Assembly: GCA_036374835.1 (NCBI GenBank)
Contig: DASUTB010000001.1
Location: forward strand, 1-64,000
Origin: DASUTB01 sp036374835
GTDB lineage: Bacteria > Actinomycetota > Actinomycetes > Jiangellales > Jiangellaceae
Length of the DNA: 64,000 nucleotides
Direction: 5' to 3'
The notes beneath the pieces are model-generated. The model searched no databases and had not been told where the DNA came from. It saw nothing but the letters and a program-made list of their open reading frames with translations. Positions 9,824-18,630 of the stretch are shown here, in pieces (within the stretch, counting starts at the first letter, position 1; each line of letters starts with the position of its first letter). The position numbers and the translations under genes are program-made.

Positions 9824-10185
9824 TGCCCCGTGCCTCCTTCGTCCACTCGCACTCTCGCCCGCGTTTCCGCAGGTCAGCAAGGGTTTGCGCCGGATACCAG
9901 GGACGTTTCGGGGACGCGCTCCGGGGGTTCCCTGAGGACGCGTTCGGCGTACCCCAGGGATGCTCCCCGAGAGGGCGAGCGTGGACGCGGGACGGATCGG
10001 TGCGACCACTGGACCTCCCGTTGCCGCCGGTGTCACCAGTCACGCTAGGAAGGCCCGAGGCCCGTCGCGATGGGCTAAGACCGCCGACCGAGGTGGGCTT
10101 TGACCTACCCAGCCGCCGTGAAGAACACTCATAGACGTGCCGGCTGGACGCGCCGGATGTCGGCCCAAGTCACTACGCTGTTCGA
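9824..10185. other. Divergent intergenic region, no gene seen
   Basis: About 360 bases between the PAP2 gene and tmk. I find no convincing coding sequence. It contains three copies of GGACGCG (9912, 9936, 9983) and an imperfect dyad TCCCTG ... CAGGGA (9929-9934 and 9955-9960). Both flanking promoters must lie here, but no consensus is clear. Confidence 0.5.
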
Positions 10186-10812
10186 GTGAGCAAATCGCCA
10201 GGGACGTTCATCGCATTCGAAGGCCCGGACGCGGCCGGCAAGTCGACGCAGGTGCGCCTGCTTGCCGAGTGGCTGCGCGATGCCGGCGCGGAGGTCGTGG
10301 CCACGTTCGAGCCGGGTGATACCCGCATCGGGCCGGAGGTGCGGCGCCTGGTGCTCGATGTCGCCAGCGACGGACTGGACGCGCGGGCCGAGGCGCTGCT
10401 GTATGCCGCCGACCGCGCGGAGCATGTCGCCTCGGTGATCCGTCCCGCGCTCAGCCGCGGTGCCGTGGTGATCACCGACCGTTACGTCGACTCGTCGATC
10501 GCCTATCAGGGAGCGGGCCGCGACCTTGGCCGGGACGAGGTCGCTGCGCTGTCCGCGTTCGCCACCGGCGGGCTCGTCCCGGACCTGACGGTGGTGCTGG
10601 ATGTTCCGCCCGACGTGCGTCGGGCCAGGATCGGCCGCGAACTCGATCGCCTCGAAGGTGAGGCGGAGCAGTTCCACGAGCGGGTCAGGCGAACATATCT
10701 GGAACTGGCCGCCGCCGAGCCGGATAGGTATCTGGTGGTGGACGGTTCGCGCCCCGAGGACGAACAGGCCGAGGTGATCGCCGAGGCGGTCGAGAAGGTG
10801 ATGGTCGGGTGA
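10186..10812 (+). CDS. tmk: Thymidylate kinase
   Basis: Phosphorylates dTMP to dTDP for DNA synthesis. 208 residues, normal length. P-loop FEGPDAAGKST near residue 9, the DR(Y/H) motif in DRYVDSSIAYQG, and a lid region with RARIGRELDRLE. GTG start at 10186. The stop overlaps the holB start as GTGA, the usual tmk-holB arrangement. Confidence 0.95.
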   Translation: MSKSPGTFIAFEGPDAAGKSTQVRLLAEWLRDAGAEVVATFEPGDTRIGPEVRRLVLDVASDGLDARAEALLYAADRAEHVASVIRPALSRGAVVITDRYVDSSIAYQGAGRDLGRDEVAALSAFATGGLVPDLTVVLDVPPDVRRARIGRELDRLEGEAEQFHERVRRTYLELAAAEPDRYLVVDGSRPEDEQAEVIAEAVEKVMVG

Positions 10813-11954
10813 GCGTGTGGGACACCGTCGTCGGGCAGCCGGTCGTCGACAACCTGCGTGCGGTGGCGCGGGCGGGAGCCGATGGCGACAACGGCCAGAT
10901 GACCCACGCCTGGTTGTTCACCGGCCCGCCGGGGTCGGGACGGTCCGTGCTCGCACGGGCATTCGCGGCGGGCCTGCAGTGCCCGGACGGCGGCTGCGGT
11001 GAATGCGCCGAGTGCGCTGACGTACGTTCCGGCGTGCATCCGGACGTGACCAACCTCGTCACCGACGGGCTCTGGATCAAGATCAAGCAGATTCGGGACG
11101 TCGTGCCGCGAGCAGCCTTGCGTCCCGCCCGCGGACGCTGGCAGATCGTCGTGATCGAAGACGCCGACCGGCTCGGCGAGGACGCCGCGGACGCTCTGCT
11201 CCTCGCGCTGGAGGAGCCGCCGGTTCGCACGGTGTGGATGCTGTGCGCGCCGGCGGCGGAGGACATCGTGCCGACGATCCGGTCCCGGTGCCGCGTCGTG
11301 CAGCTGCGCACACCGCCGTATCCGGACGTCGCGGCGTACCTGAGCACGAGCACCGGTGTCGACGAGGCGATGGCGGGATTCGCCGCGCGCGCGTCGCTCG
11401 GCCACATCGGCCGGGCCAAGGCGTTGGCGACCGACCCGGACGTCCGGGCGCGGCGACAACAGGTGCTGCGGCTGCCGTTCTCGGTCGGCAGTGTCGGAGA
11501 CTGCCTGACCGCGGCCGGCGCTCTCGCCGACGCGGCGAAACAAGACGCCGACCGGCGGTGCGACGAGCTCGACACGCGGGAGATCGATGACCTCAAGACC
11601 GCGCTCGGCGCCGGATCCACCGGCACGCGCCCGCGGTCGCTCAACGCCGCGGTCAAGGACCTCGAGCGCGAGCAGAAGCTGCGCCGCACGAGGGTGGCCC
11701 GCGACTCCATCGACCGGGCGCTGGTCGACGTGCTGGCCCTGTACCGGGACGTGCTTGCCCTCCAGCTTTCCACGAGGTCTGAGCTGGTCAACGAGGAGAT
11801 CCGACCGTCGCTGGAGCGGCTGGCCGGCGAGTCGAGCCCGGAGTCGACGCTGCGGCGGATGTCCGCCATCAGCCATGCCCGGGAGGCGCTCGAGGTCAAT
11901 GCGGCCCCGCAGCTCACCCTCGAGGCGATGGCACTCGCGCTGCGCGACGGCTAA
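10809..11954 (+). CDS. holB: DNA polymerase III subunit delta'
   Basis: Clamp-loader subunit, AAA+ fold, 381 residues. The Walker A position reads GPPGSGRS with Arg where catalytic subunits have Lys, as in non-hydrolysing delta' subunits; four cysteines in CPDGGCGECAEC fit the zinc module of clamp-loader AAA+ domains; the SRC motif is present (IRSRCRVV). Coupled to tmk by GTGA. RicT, the usual downstream neighbour, is separated here by an opposing GNAT gene and a repeat element. Confidence 0.93.
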   Translation: MSVWDTVVGQPVVDNLRAVARAGADGDNGQMTHAWLFTGPPGSGRSVLARAFAAGLQCPDGGCGECAECADVRSGVHPDVTNLVTDGLWIKIKQIRDVVPRAALRPARGRWQIVVIEDADRLGEDAADALLLALEEPPVRTVWMLCAPAAEDIVPTIRSRCRVVQLRTPPYPDVAAYLSTSTGVDEAMAGFAARASLGHIGRAKALATDPDVRARRQQVLRLPFSVGSVGDCLTAAGALADAAKQDADRRCDELDTREIDDLKTALGAGSTGTRPRSLNAAVKDLEREQKLRRTRVARDSIDRALVDVLALYRDVLALQLSTRSELVNEEIRPSLERLAGESSPESTLRRMSAISHAREALEVNAAPQLTLEAMALALRDG

Positions 11955-11958
11955 CTCC

Positions 11959-12020
11959 AGAATGATCACGTAAAGCTGGGAAGCCCCGGCCAAACAATGG
12001 CTGTAGACCGCGCATCGTCC
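11959..12020 (+). repeat. Dispersed repeat copy R1a
   Basis: Starts AGAATGATCACGTAAAGC (11959-11976), followed by GGCCAAAC and GGCTGTAGACCGCGCA. Just past the holB stop, on the plus strand. With R1b it bounds a 214-base segment that has inverted ends and no recognisable gene. Other copies are listed at 12115, 22423, 25475, 25745, 41385, 43436, 45307, 46876, 49030 and 51895. Confidence 0.8.
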
Positions 12021-12114
12021 ATACAAACCGCGCAACGGCTCCAAGGCGCAGATGTCCGGTCGTCGGTGCGCGATGTCGTGCACGCGGTGCCGATGCGTGA
12101 ACACGAAGTAACGG

Positions 12115-12172
12115 TTCGCGACCCGTTGAGCGGTGGTTAAGCACACCGGAGCGGCGTTTACGTGATCATTCT
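12115..12172 (-). repeat. Dispersed repeat copy R1b
   Basis: Read on the minus strand it begins AGAATGATCACGTAAACG and continues through CTTAACCACC and CTCAACGGGTC, the latter resembling a stretch in copy R2. It abuts the stop codon of the GNAT gene (TAAGAATGATCACG). Inverted relative to R1a. Confidence 0.75.
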
Positions 12173-13170
12173 TAGAGGTTGCGTTGCCAGGCGATGATTC
12201 TGTCGTGGACCTCGTAGCCGAGCGTCTCGTTCACCCGGATCATGTGCTCGTTGGAGCCGGCGTTCGCCGTGCCGAGTTCGCGCAGCTGGGTTTCCTCGGT
12301 GGCCAGCCAACGCAGCATGTCGATCTTGATCAACAGGCCGAGCCGGTGCCCGCGGTGGGCCTGAAGCACGCTGGTGTCGTACTGGTCGGCCCGCCAGGGC
12401 TGTTCGGCGTCGACCGCGACGACGGTATGGCCGGCGAGTTCGCCCGTGGCCCTGTGCCGGGCCGCTACCCGATACAGCCGGATGCCGCGAGCGTCGTGCG
12501 CCGCCTCGAAAGCACGGAGTCGCTCCGGAGTGAAGATCTCGTCCTCCATGGCGATCTCGGTCGTGTGCGGGGCGTCGTTGATCGCCGCGGTAAGGGTAAC
12601 CACCCGGTCGACCAGTTCCTCCGGTACGGCACCGGGGATCCGCAGGAGCTCGTAGCCCGCCGTGCGCTGTTGCGCGGTTGCATACTCGCGGTCAAGACGC
12701 GGCCAGTCGACAGCGGTGAGGTCCTGCCGTCGGAAGACCTCCTCGTACACCCGCTCCTGCCCCATGGCGGCGGCGAATGCCTTGTACTCCGGCCGGTCGG
12801 CGGAGTCGGTGACGATTACGGTCCGGCCGTCCTGCCGCGCGTAGTCTGCGACCTCCTGGAACAAGAACCGGCCGATGCCCTGACGTCGCATCGCCGGGTC
12901 AACCCGCACGGTGCTGAAGACAATATGTGTGTTGTCCCGCCGCGGGAGCCAGGCGTCGGCGACCCCGACGACTCGGCCGCGGTCGTCGTAGCCGACGACG
13001 TAATCAGGTGGTTCGCCGTCGAAGCCGTGTTGAAACAGGCCGGCGAGCCCGTGCGTGGTCCGGACGGGAAGCGTCGGATGGTCCATCGCGCGGCAGGCCT
13101 CCATGATGGCGGCGGCGCCGGCGATGTCGCGCTCGTTCAGCTCGTTGCGTTCGAGCCACCTGGTCTTCAC
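12172..13170 (-). CDS. GNAT-family N-acetyltransferase (tandem GNAT domains)
   Basis: Two-domain GCN5-related acetyltransferase. The first domain has a clear acetyl-CoA loop (VDPAMRRQGIGRFLFQE, about residues 95-112); the second ends with HRGHRLGLLIKIDMLRWL and ANAGSNEHMIRVNETLGY, the pattern of actinobacterial tandem GNATs. Substrate unknown. GTG 13170 (332 residues) is chosen; GTG 13188 is also possible. The stop codon touches repeat R1b. It interrupts the common holB-ricT neighbourhood. Confidence 0.85.
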   Translation of the reverse strand: MKTRWLERNELNERDIAGAAAIMEACRAMDHPTLPVRTTHGLAGLFQHGFDGEPPDYVVGYDDRGRVVGVADAWLPRRDNTHIVFSTVRVDPAMRRQGIGRFLFQEVADYARQDGRTVIVTDSADRPEYKAFAAAMGQERVYEEVFRRQDLTAVDWPRLDREYATAQQRTAGYELLRIPGAVPEELVDRVVTLTAAINDAPHTTEIAMEDEIFTPERLRAFEAAHDARGIRLYRVAARHRATGELAGHTVVAVDAEQPWRADQYDTSVLQAHRGHRLGLLIKIDMLRWLATEETQLRELGTANAGSNEHMIRVNETLGYEVHDRIIAWQRNL

Positions 13171-13271
13171 CCAACTATGAAAGCCCACCACAGCCGTACC
13201 TCGCGAGCCATTTTTCCGGTGGCCGCCTCGACGTCCTGTCACCGACGGGGGCTACGCCGTATCGTGGCTAG

Positions 13272-14147
13272 ATGGCAATGGTCATGGCGGTCGCGTTCAA
13301 CCGGTACGGCCGGTTGTACTACCTGGACCCCGGTGGCCACGAGCCCAAGGTCGGCGACAAGGTACTGGTTCCGACGGACGACGGCCCGGAGGTAGCCGAG
13401 TGCGTATGGTCGCCGCAATGGGTCAGCGAAGACATCGGCGGCCTACCGGTGTGCGAGGGGATCGCCACCGAGCAGGATCTGGCCCGCGATGAGGCTAACC
13501 GGCAGCGCAAGGCGACGGCACGGGTCAAGGCCAAGAAGCTGATCCGCAAGCACCGGTTGCCGATGAAGGTGGTCGGCGTCGACTACGTCGATACCCGTGA
13601 CGATGTGGACGAGTTGATCACGATCTACTTCAGCGCGCCGCACCGGGTGGACTTCCGGGAGCTCGTCCGTGATCTTGCGCGCGCTCTCGACGCCCGCATC
13701 AACCTGCGCCAACTCGGCGCCCGCGACGAGGCACGTGTGCAGGGAAGCATCGGCCCGTGCGGTCGCGACACCTGCTGTTCCACCTTTCTCAAGGATTTCG
13801 AGCCGGTCAGCATCCGGATGGCCAAGGAACAGGATCTGCCGTTGAACCCGTTGAAGATCTCCGGTGCGTGCGGCCGTCTCATGTGCTGCCTCAAGTACGA
13901 GCACCCGCTCTACCAGGACTTCAAGGTGAGTGTGCCGTCCCTCGGCTGCGGCGTGACGACCGACGACGGTACGGAGGGCACCGTGGTCGGTTACAACGTT
14001 CCGTCCGAAACCGTGTACGTGCGCGATCGGGAGACCGGACGCAAGGTAGCCTGCCCCAAGGCCAGCGTCTGCGGATCACGGCAAGCGTACGAATCCGCAG
14101 TGGCTGACGGCATGCGTCCCACTCCGGATACGCCAGAGGAGTCTTAG
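13272..14147 (+). CDS. ricT: PSP1-domain protein, RicT (YaaT) family
   Basis: 291 residues. The PSP1/RicT core shows the conserved cysteine sets GPCGRDTCCSTFLKDF and GACGRLMCCLKYEH. In Bacillus RicT belongs to the Y-complex (Fe-S proteins RicA-F-T) affecting mRNA processing; the actinobacterial role is not established. Normally adjacent to holB, here one gene away. Stop is followed directly by the next start (zero-base spacing), so it is cotranscribed with the peptidase-like lipoprotein. Confidence 0.88.
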   Translation: MAMVMAVAFNRYGRLYYLDPGGHEPKVGDKVLVPTDDGPEVAECVWSPQWVSEDIGGLPVCEGIATEQDLARDEANRQRKATARVKAKKLIRKHRLPMKVVGVDYVDTRDDVDELITIYFSAPHRVDFRELVRDLARALDARINLRQLGARDEARVQGSIGPCGRDTCCSTFLKDFEPVSIRMAKEQDLPLNPLKISGACGRLMCCLKYEHPLYQDFKVSVPSLGCGVTTDDGTEGTVVGYNVPSETVYVRDRETGRKVACPKASVCGSRQAYESAVADGMRPTPDTPEES

Positions 14148-15710
14148 GTGAAGATCCGCGCCGGTGCCGCCATCGTGGCGGTCGCCCTGGCTGCCGCTAG
14201 CTGCACGTCCGACGAACCGACGGCGGAGGAGACGCCGGCGCCGGAGCCGACGGACGCCCCGCCTGAGACGACCGAAACTCCCGAGGCGGCGCCGGATCCC
14301 GAGGACCCACTCGGTGATTTCCACACCCAGGATGTTCAGTGGGAAGAGTGCGACAACGGGTTCGAGTGCGCGACGCTCACCGTCCCGCTCGACTACGACG
14401 AAGCGGACGGCGAGACGATCGAACTCGCGCTGCTACGGATCCCGGCTGCCGGTGATGACCGGATCGGTTCGCTGTTCGTCAACCCCGGCGGTCCGGGCGG
14501 CTCCGGGGTCGAGTACGCCATGCAGGCCGAGACGCAGATCAGTGAAGCGGTGCGCGAGCGCTTCGACATCGTCGGATTCGACCCACGCGGTGTCGCGAAC
14601 TCGACGCCTATCGACTGCGTGAGCGACGCCGAGCTAGATGAGTTCATCTCCGCCGACCCCGTGCCGGACGACGCGGCCGAGCTCAATGAGTTGAATACGG
14701 ATCTCGAGGAGTTCGCGGCTGGTTGTGAAGCCAATTCCGGTGCGATGCTCGCGCACGTCAACACCGAGAATGTGGCGCGTGATCTCGACATCATGCGGGC
14801 CGCGCTCGGTGACGACGTCCTCTACTACCTCGGAAAGTCCTACGGGACGTACATCGGCGCGCTCTACGCCGGCCTGTTCCCGGACAACGTGGGACGACTC
14901 GTGCTCGACGGCGCCATGGATCCGTCGCTCACCTCGGTTGAGTTCGCCCTCGGGCAGGCAACCGGCGTGGACCGCGCGCTCACCGCGTACCTCGAGGATT
15001 GCGTCGCCCAGACCGAATGCGCGCTCGGCAGCAGTGTGATCGAGGCGCGGGAGACCGTCGCCGGCCTGCTCGACGTCATCGAAAACGAGCCGCTACCCAC
15101 CAGCGACCCGGATCGCCCGTTGTCCGCGGCACTGGCCACATACGGGATCATCCTGCCGCTGTACGTGCCGCCGGAGCAGGGATACGAGTACTTGACGAGT
15201 GGGTTCGAAGAGGCGCTCGGCGGTAACGGGGACACGTTGCTCTTCCTTGCCGACGTCTACCTGGACCGCAACGCGGACGGCACCTACAACGGAAACCAGA
15301 ACGAGGCGATCTTCGCGGTGCACTGTGTAGACCGGCCGAGCCTCGAGACCGCCGAGGAGGTCGAAGCCACGCTCGGCGAGTTCGAGGAGGCTTCGCCGAT
15401 CTTCGGACCGTTCCTCGCGTGGAGCGAGCTGAGCTGCGCGAGCTGGCCGGTCGAGCCGGTCGACGAACCGGAACCGGTGAGCGCTGCCGGTGCCGACCCG
15501 ATCCTCGTCGTCGGCACCACCGGTGACCTCGCCACCCCGTACGAGTGGGCCGAAGGTCTCGCGGACCAACTGGAGTCCGGTGTCCTGCTGACGTATGAAG
15601 GCTTCGGCCACACCGCGTACTTCACAGGGAACGACTGCGTCGACTCTGTGGTGGACACCTACCTGATCGACGGTGAGCTTCCGGAAGGGGAGCAGCCGGT
15701 CTGCTCGTGA
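14148..15710 (+). CDS. Secreted alpha/beta-hydrolase lipoprotein (tripeptidyl-aminopeptidase type)
   Basis: 520-residue exported serine hydrolase. Signal peptide with lipobox LAAASC (Cys19), then an acidic Pro/Thr/Glu linker to about residue 60. Nucleophile elbow GKSYGT, oxyanion region NPGGPGGSG, a C-terminal TAP-like segment with the acid in GTTGDLATP and the histidine in GFGHTAYF. Family members (Streptomyces SlpD/SlpE, TAP) release short peptides from N termini. GTG at 14148 directly follows the ricT stop. Likely cell-surface anchored. Confidence 0.9.
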   Translation: MKIRAGAAIVAVALAAASCTSDEPTAEETPAPEPTDAPPETTETPEAAPDPEDPLGDFHTQDVQWEECDNGFECATLTVPLDYDEADGETIELALLRIPAAGDDRIGSLFVNPGGPGGSGVEYAMQAETQISEAVRERFDIVGFDPRGVANSTPIDCVSDAELDEFISADPVPDDAAELNELNTDLEEFAAGCEANSGAMLAHVNTENVARDLDIMRAALGDDVLYYLGKSYGTYIGALYAGLFPDNVGRLVLDGAMDPSLTSVEFALGQATGVDRALTAYLEDCVAQTECALGSSVIEARETVAGLLDVIENEPLPTSDPDRPLSAALATYGIILPLYVPPEQGYEYLTSGFEEALGGNGDTLLFLADVYLDRNADGTYNGNQNEAIFAVHCVDRPSLETAEEVEATLGEFEEASPIFGPFLAWSELSCASWPVEPVDEPEPVSAAGADPILVVGTTGDLATPYEWAEGLADQLESGVLLTYEGFGHTAYFTGNDCVDSVVDTYLIDGELPEGEQPVCS

Positions 15711-15779
15711 CGCGTGTGACCGCGTTGACGTAGCGTTGATGCCATTGGCGAAGCTTCGACGCTGGGTGAGGCCAAGCGG

Positions 15780-17018
15780 ATGGGTGGTATGAAAAGCTGG
15801 CGAATCGTGGCGCTGGCGCTCGGTGTGACCGCAGTGCTGGCGGCGTGTGGTGGTGACGACGAAGGTTCCGATGGGGACGGCGGCGACCAGGGCGGTGGCC
15901 CGGCCGAACAGGAACCGGAGGAAGAAGAGGAGCCGGCCGCCACTCCAGAACTCGTCCTGTCGGACTCGGTGACCTATGCCGAGCCGGTGACCTTCGAGGT
16001 GGAGAACGGCACGATCACCTCGGCCGATGTGGTCGGCGAGCAGGGCGCGCTGGAGGGGACGGCGGACGGCGCGGGCTGGACCAGCGAGTCGCCGCCACTG
16101 CCCGGCGCGAGCTACGACGTCACCGTCGAAGCGACCGATGCCGACGGCGGGACGCACTCACTGTCCGGTGCGTTCACGGTGGACGAGGTGCCCGATGGTG
16201 AACGCCTGACGCTCTCGGTCGTCCGCGGCGGCGGCGACGTCGTGGGTGTCGGCACGCCGATCATCGTCAAGTTCGATCAGCAGGTCGACGAGCGGGCCGC
16301 AGTCGAAGAAGCGATGAACGTCGCGTCCGACCCGCAGGTCAACGGTGCCTGGTTCTGGGTGAACTCGCAAGAAGCGCACTTCCGTCCCGAGAAGTACTGG
16401 CCGGCGAACTCGCGAATTCGGGTGAACCTCGACCTCAACGGCGTTCAGGCCGGCCCGAACCTCTGGGGTGGACGGGCCTACGAGTACGACATCGAAGTCG
16501 GCGACGAGCGGATCGCCCGTGTGGACGCAGCGGCGAAGCAGTTCTCACTGATCCACAACGGCGAGACCGTGGCGACCTGGCCGACCAGTCTCGGCGCGGA
16601 GGATTTCGAGACCCGCAACGGCATCTACGTCGTCCAATCGAAGACGGACGAATACCGGATGACCTCGTGCAATGCGGGTATCGCGTGTGACGAGAGCGAT
16701 CCGGAGTACTACGACGTGGACACCAAGTTCGCGGTGCGGCTGACCAACAGCGGCACGTTCGTCCACTCGGCGCCGTGGTCCGAAGCCGCCCAAGGTGAGG
16801 AGAACGTCTCGCACGGTTGTCTCAATCTCACCGAGCAGCGGGCGAAGACCTACTTCCAGCAGGCGCGGTACGGCGACGTCGTCGAGGTCGTCGGATCGGG
16901 TCGCCAGCCTAACGATCTCGTTCAACGTGGCGACCCCGGCATGGTCGACTGGAACCGTTCGTGGGCCGAGGTCCTGACACTGTCCGCGACGGGAGAATTC
17001 ACCACCGACCAGCTCTAG
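15780..17018 (+). CDS. L,D-transpeptidase lipoprotein (Ig-like plus YkuD)
   Basis: Peptidoglycan cross-linking enzyme making 3-3 bonds. Signal peptide with lipobox LAACGG (Cys23 or 20, depending on start), an acidic linker, Ig-like domains to about residue 245, then the YkuD catalytic domain with HSAPW and the SHGCLN active-site motif (cysteine nucleophile). Length 412 matches mycobacterial LdtMt2-type enzymes. ATG 15789 is an alternative start three codons in. About 70 bases after the hydrolase gene. Confidence 0.92.
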   Translation: MGGMKSWRIVALALGVTAVLAACGGDDEGSDGDGGDQGGGPAEQEPEEEEEPAATPELVLSDSVTYAEPVTFEVENGTITSADVVGEQGALEGTADGAGWTSESPPLPGASYDVTVEATDADGGTHSLSGAFTVDEVPDGERLTLSVVRGGGDVVGVGTPIIVKFDQQVDERAAVEEAMNVASDPQVNGAWFWVNSQEAHFRPEKYWPANSRIRVNLDLNGVQAGPNLWGGRAYEYDIEVGDERIARVDAAAKQFSLIHNGETVATWPTSLGAEDFETRNGIYVVQSKTDEYRMTSCNAGIACDESDPEYYDVDTKFAVRLTNSGTFVHSAPWSEAAQGEENVSHGCLNLTEQRAKTYFQQARYGDVVEVVGSGRQPNDLVQRGDPGMVDWNRSWAEVLTLSATGEFTTDQL

Positions 17019-17118
17019 GAGACGCTCACCTTCTGCCCGCCCGGGGCCGGTGCCGCCGATTCGAGTTTTGCGGCCGGCAGCACCTATACTCGTCCGGTGC
17101 CGGGTTCGTCCGGCGCAC

Positions 17119-17194
17119 GCCGCCTTAGCTCAGTCGGCAGAGCGGTTCACTCGTAATGAACAGGTCGTCGGTTCGATTCCGACAGGCGGCTCCA
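17119..17194 (+). tRNA. tRNA-Thr (anticodon CGU)
   Basis: Full cloverleaf: acceptor GCCGCCT pairs with AGGCGGC, anticodon stem GTTCA/TGAAC, anticodon CGT at 17152-17154 preceded by T and followed by A, T arm GTCGG-TTCGATT-CCGAC. Discriminator T at 17191 and an encoded CCA at 17192-17194. Decodes ACG. Confidence 0.95.
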
Positions 17195-17353
17195 GCGTGC
17201 TCACCTACGTGCATCCCACTAACGGGTCCACTCGTAGGCTGGTGATAGCTGCCGCCGACGCGGCTTCCATCCACCTGCCGTCGCCACTGGCGTCGACGGC
17301 CGAGTTTCAACCGCAGCGATCGCCGACCGCAACACAAGGGGACGTCCGGGCCG

Positions 17354-18622
17354 ATGTCACGCACAATCCTGGCCCGGGCCAACGCTGCGAAAACACCCGA
17401 AGGCTTCTACGGCTGGCGCATCGTCGGCTATGCGGCGCTTGCATTCGCCGCCACCGGCCCAGGCCAGACGGCCGGTGTTTCCGTGTTCGTCGATCCGCTC
17501 ATTCGCGACCTCGGAATGTCGCGGTCAGCGGTCTCGACGGCGTACCTGATCGGCACGCTGGCCGGCGCGCTCGCGTTGCCGTGGGTTGGTCGGGCGCTCG
17601 ACAGGTACGGGATCCGGCGCACGATGGCCGTGATCGGCGCCGCGTTCGGCGGTGTGCTGGTCGCACTGTCGATGATCTCCGGGATCGTCGGGCTGACGGC
17701 CGGGTTCGTCGGCATCCGGATGGCCGGGCAGGGTGCGCTCGGGCTAACTGCGACGACTGCCGCCGCGCTCTGGTTCGACCGGCGCCGTGGCACCGCTTCG
17801 GGGATCGTCACCGGGCTTGGTGCGGTCGGGATCTCGTTGACCCCACTGATCGCCGAGGCACTGATCGCCGATTACGGCTGGCGGACGGCATGGCTGTTGT
17901 GCGGGGTGGGGGTCTGGCTGGTCGTTCTACCGATCGCACTGTGGGGAATGCGCGACCGGCCGGCGGTGCTCGGCCAATGGCCGGACGGCCACGTACCACC
18001 GGACGCGGCGGCCGCCGAGCGGGCGATGGCAGCGGGCGTCGATCGGCGTACCGCGATTCGCCATCCGTTCTTCTGGGTCGTCACCGCCGGCGTGGCCACG
18101 GTCGGCCTGCTGGCCACGGCCGTCGCATTCCATCAGATCAGCCTGCTCGGCGCGCGTGGGCTCTCGCCCGCCGAGGCCGCGGCCAACTTCGTACCGCAAA
18201 CCGTGGCGGCTCTGACCGGGACGCTGGTGGTAGGTGCGCTGGCCGACCGGATCCGTCACCGGTGGCTGATCGCCGGTGCGATGGCGGCACTGGCCGGCGC
18301 GCTGGTGCTGGGGACGGCCGTGACGCCGGGCGTCGTGGCGATCGCGTTCGGCGCGCTCGTCGGAGCCGCAGGTGGTGGTATGCGCGCCGTCGAGGTCGCC
18401 ACCTTCCCGCACTATTTCGGTACGCGGCACATCGGATCCATCCGGGGACTGGTCGCGGCGTTGTCGGTGGCCTCGACCGCATTCGGGCCACTACTGTTCG
18501 CGGTCGGACGGGACCTGACCGGCAGCTACACGACGCTGCTGCTCGCCAGCGCGCCGCTGCCGGTTCTCGTTGGTGCCGCGGCGTTCGTCGTCCGTCCGCC
18601 GGTGCGGGTCGGAGCGTCGTAG
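17354..18622 (+). CDS. MFS transporter
   Basis: 422-residue major facilitator with about 12 hydrophobic segments; the loop-2/3 motif is GRALDRYGIRR and a second-half equivalent is GALADRIRHRW. The N terminus (FYGWRIVGYAALAFAATGPGQT) resembles the oxalate/formate or monocarboxylate-type MFS group, but substrate cannot be assigned. ATG at 17354, about 160 bases after the tRNA. Convergent with the proline-rich gene; eight bases separate their stops. Confidence 0.87.
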   Translation: MSRTILARANAAKTPEGFYGWRIVGYAALAFAATGPGQTAGVSVFVDPLIRDLGMSRSAVSTAYLIGTLAGALALPWVGRALDRYGIRRTMAVIGAAFGGVLVALSMISGIVGLTAGFVGIRMAGQGALGLTATTAAALWFDRRRGTASGIVTGLGAVGISLTPLIAEALIADYGWRTAWLLCGVGVWLVVLPIALWGMRDRPAVLGQWPDGHVPPDAAAAERAMAAGVDRRTAIRHPFFWVVTAGVATVGLLATAVAFHQISLLGARGLSPAEAAANFVPQTVAALTGTLVVGALADRIRHRWLIAGAMAALAGALVLGTAVTPGVVAIAFGALVGAAGGGMRAVEVATFPHYFGTRHIGSIRGLVAALSVASTAFGPLLFAVGRDLTGSYTTLLLASAPLPVLVGAAAFVVRPPVRVGAS

Positions 18623-18630
18623 CCGCAGCG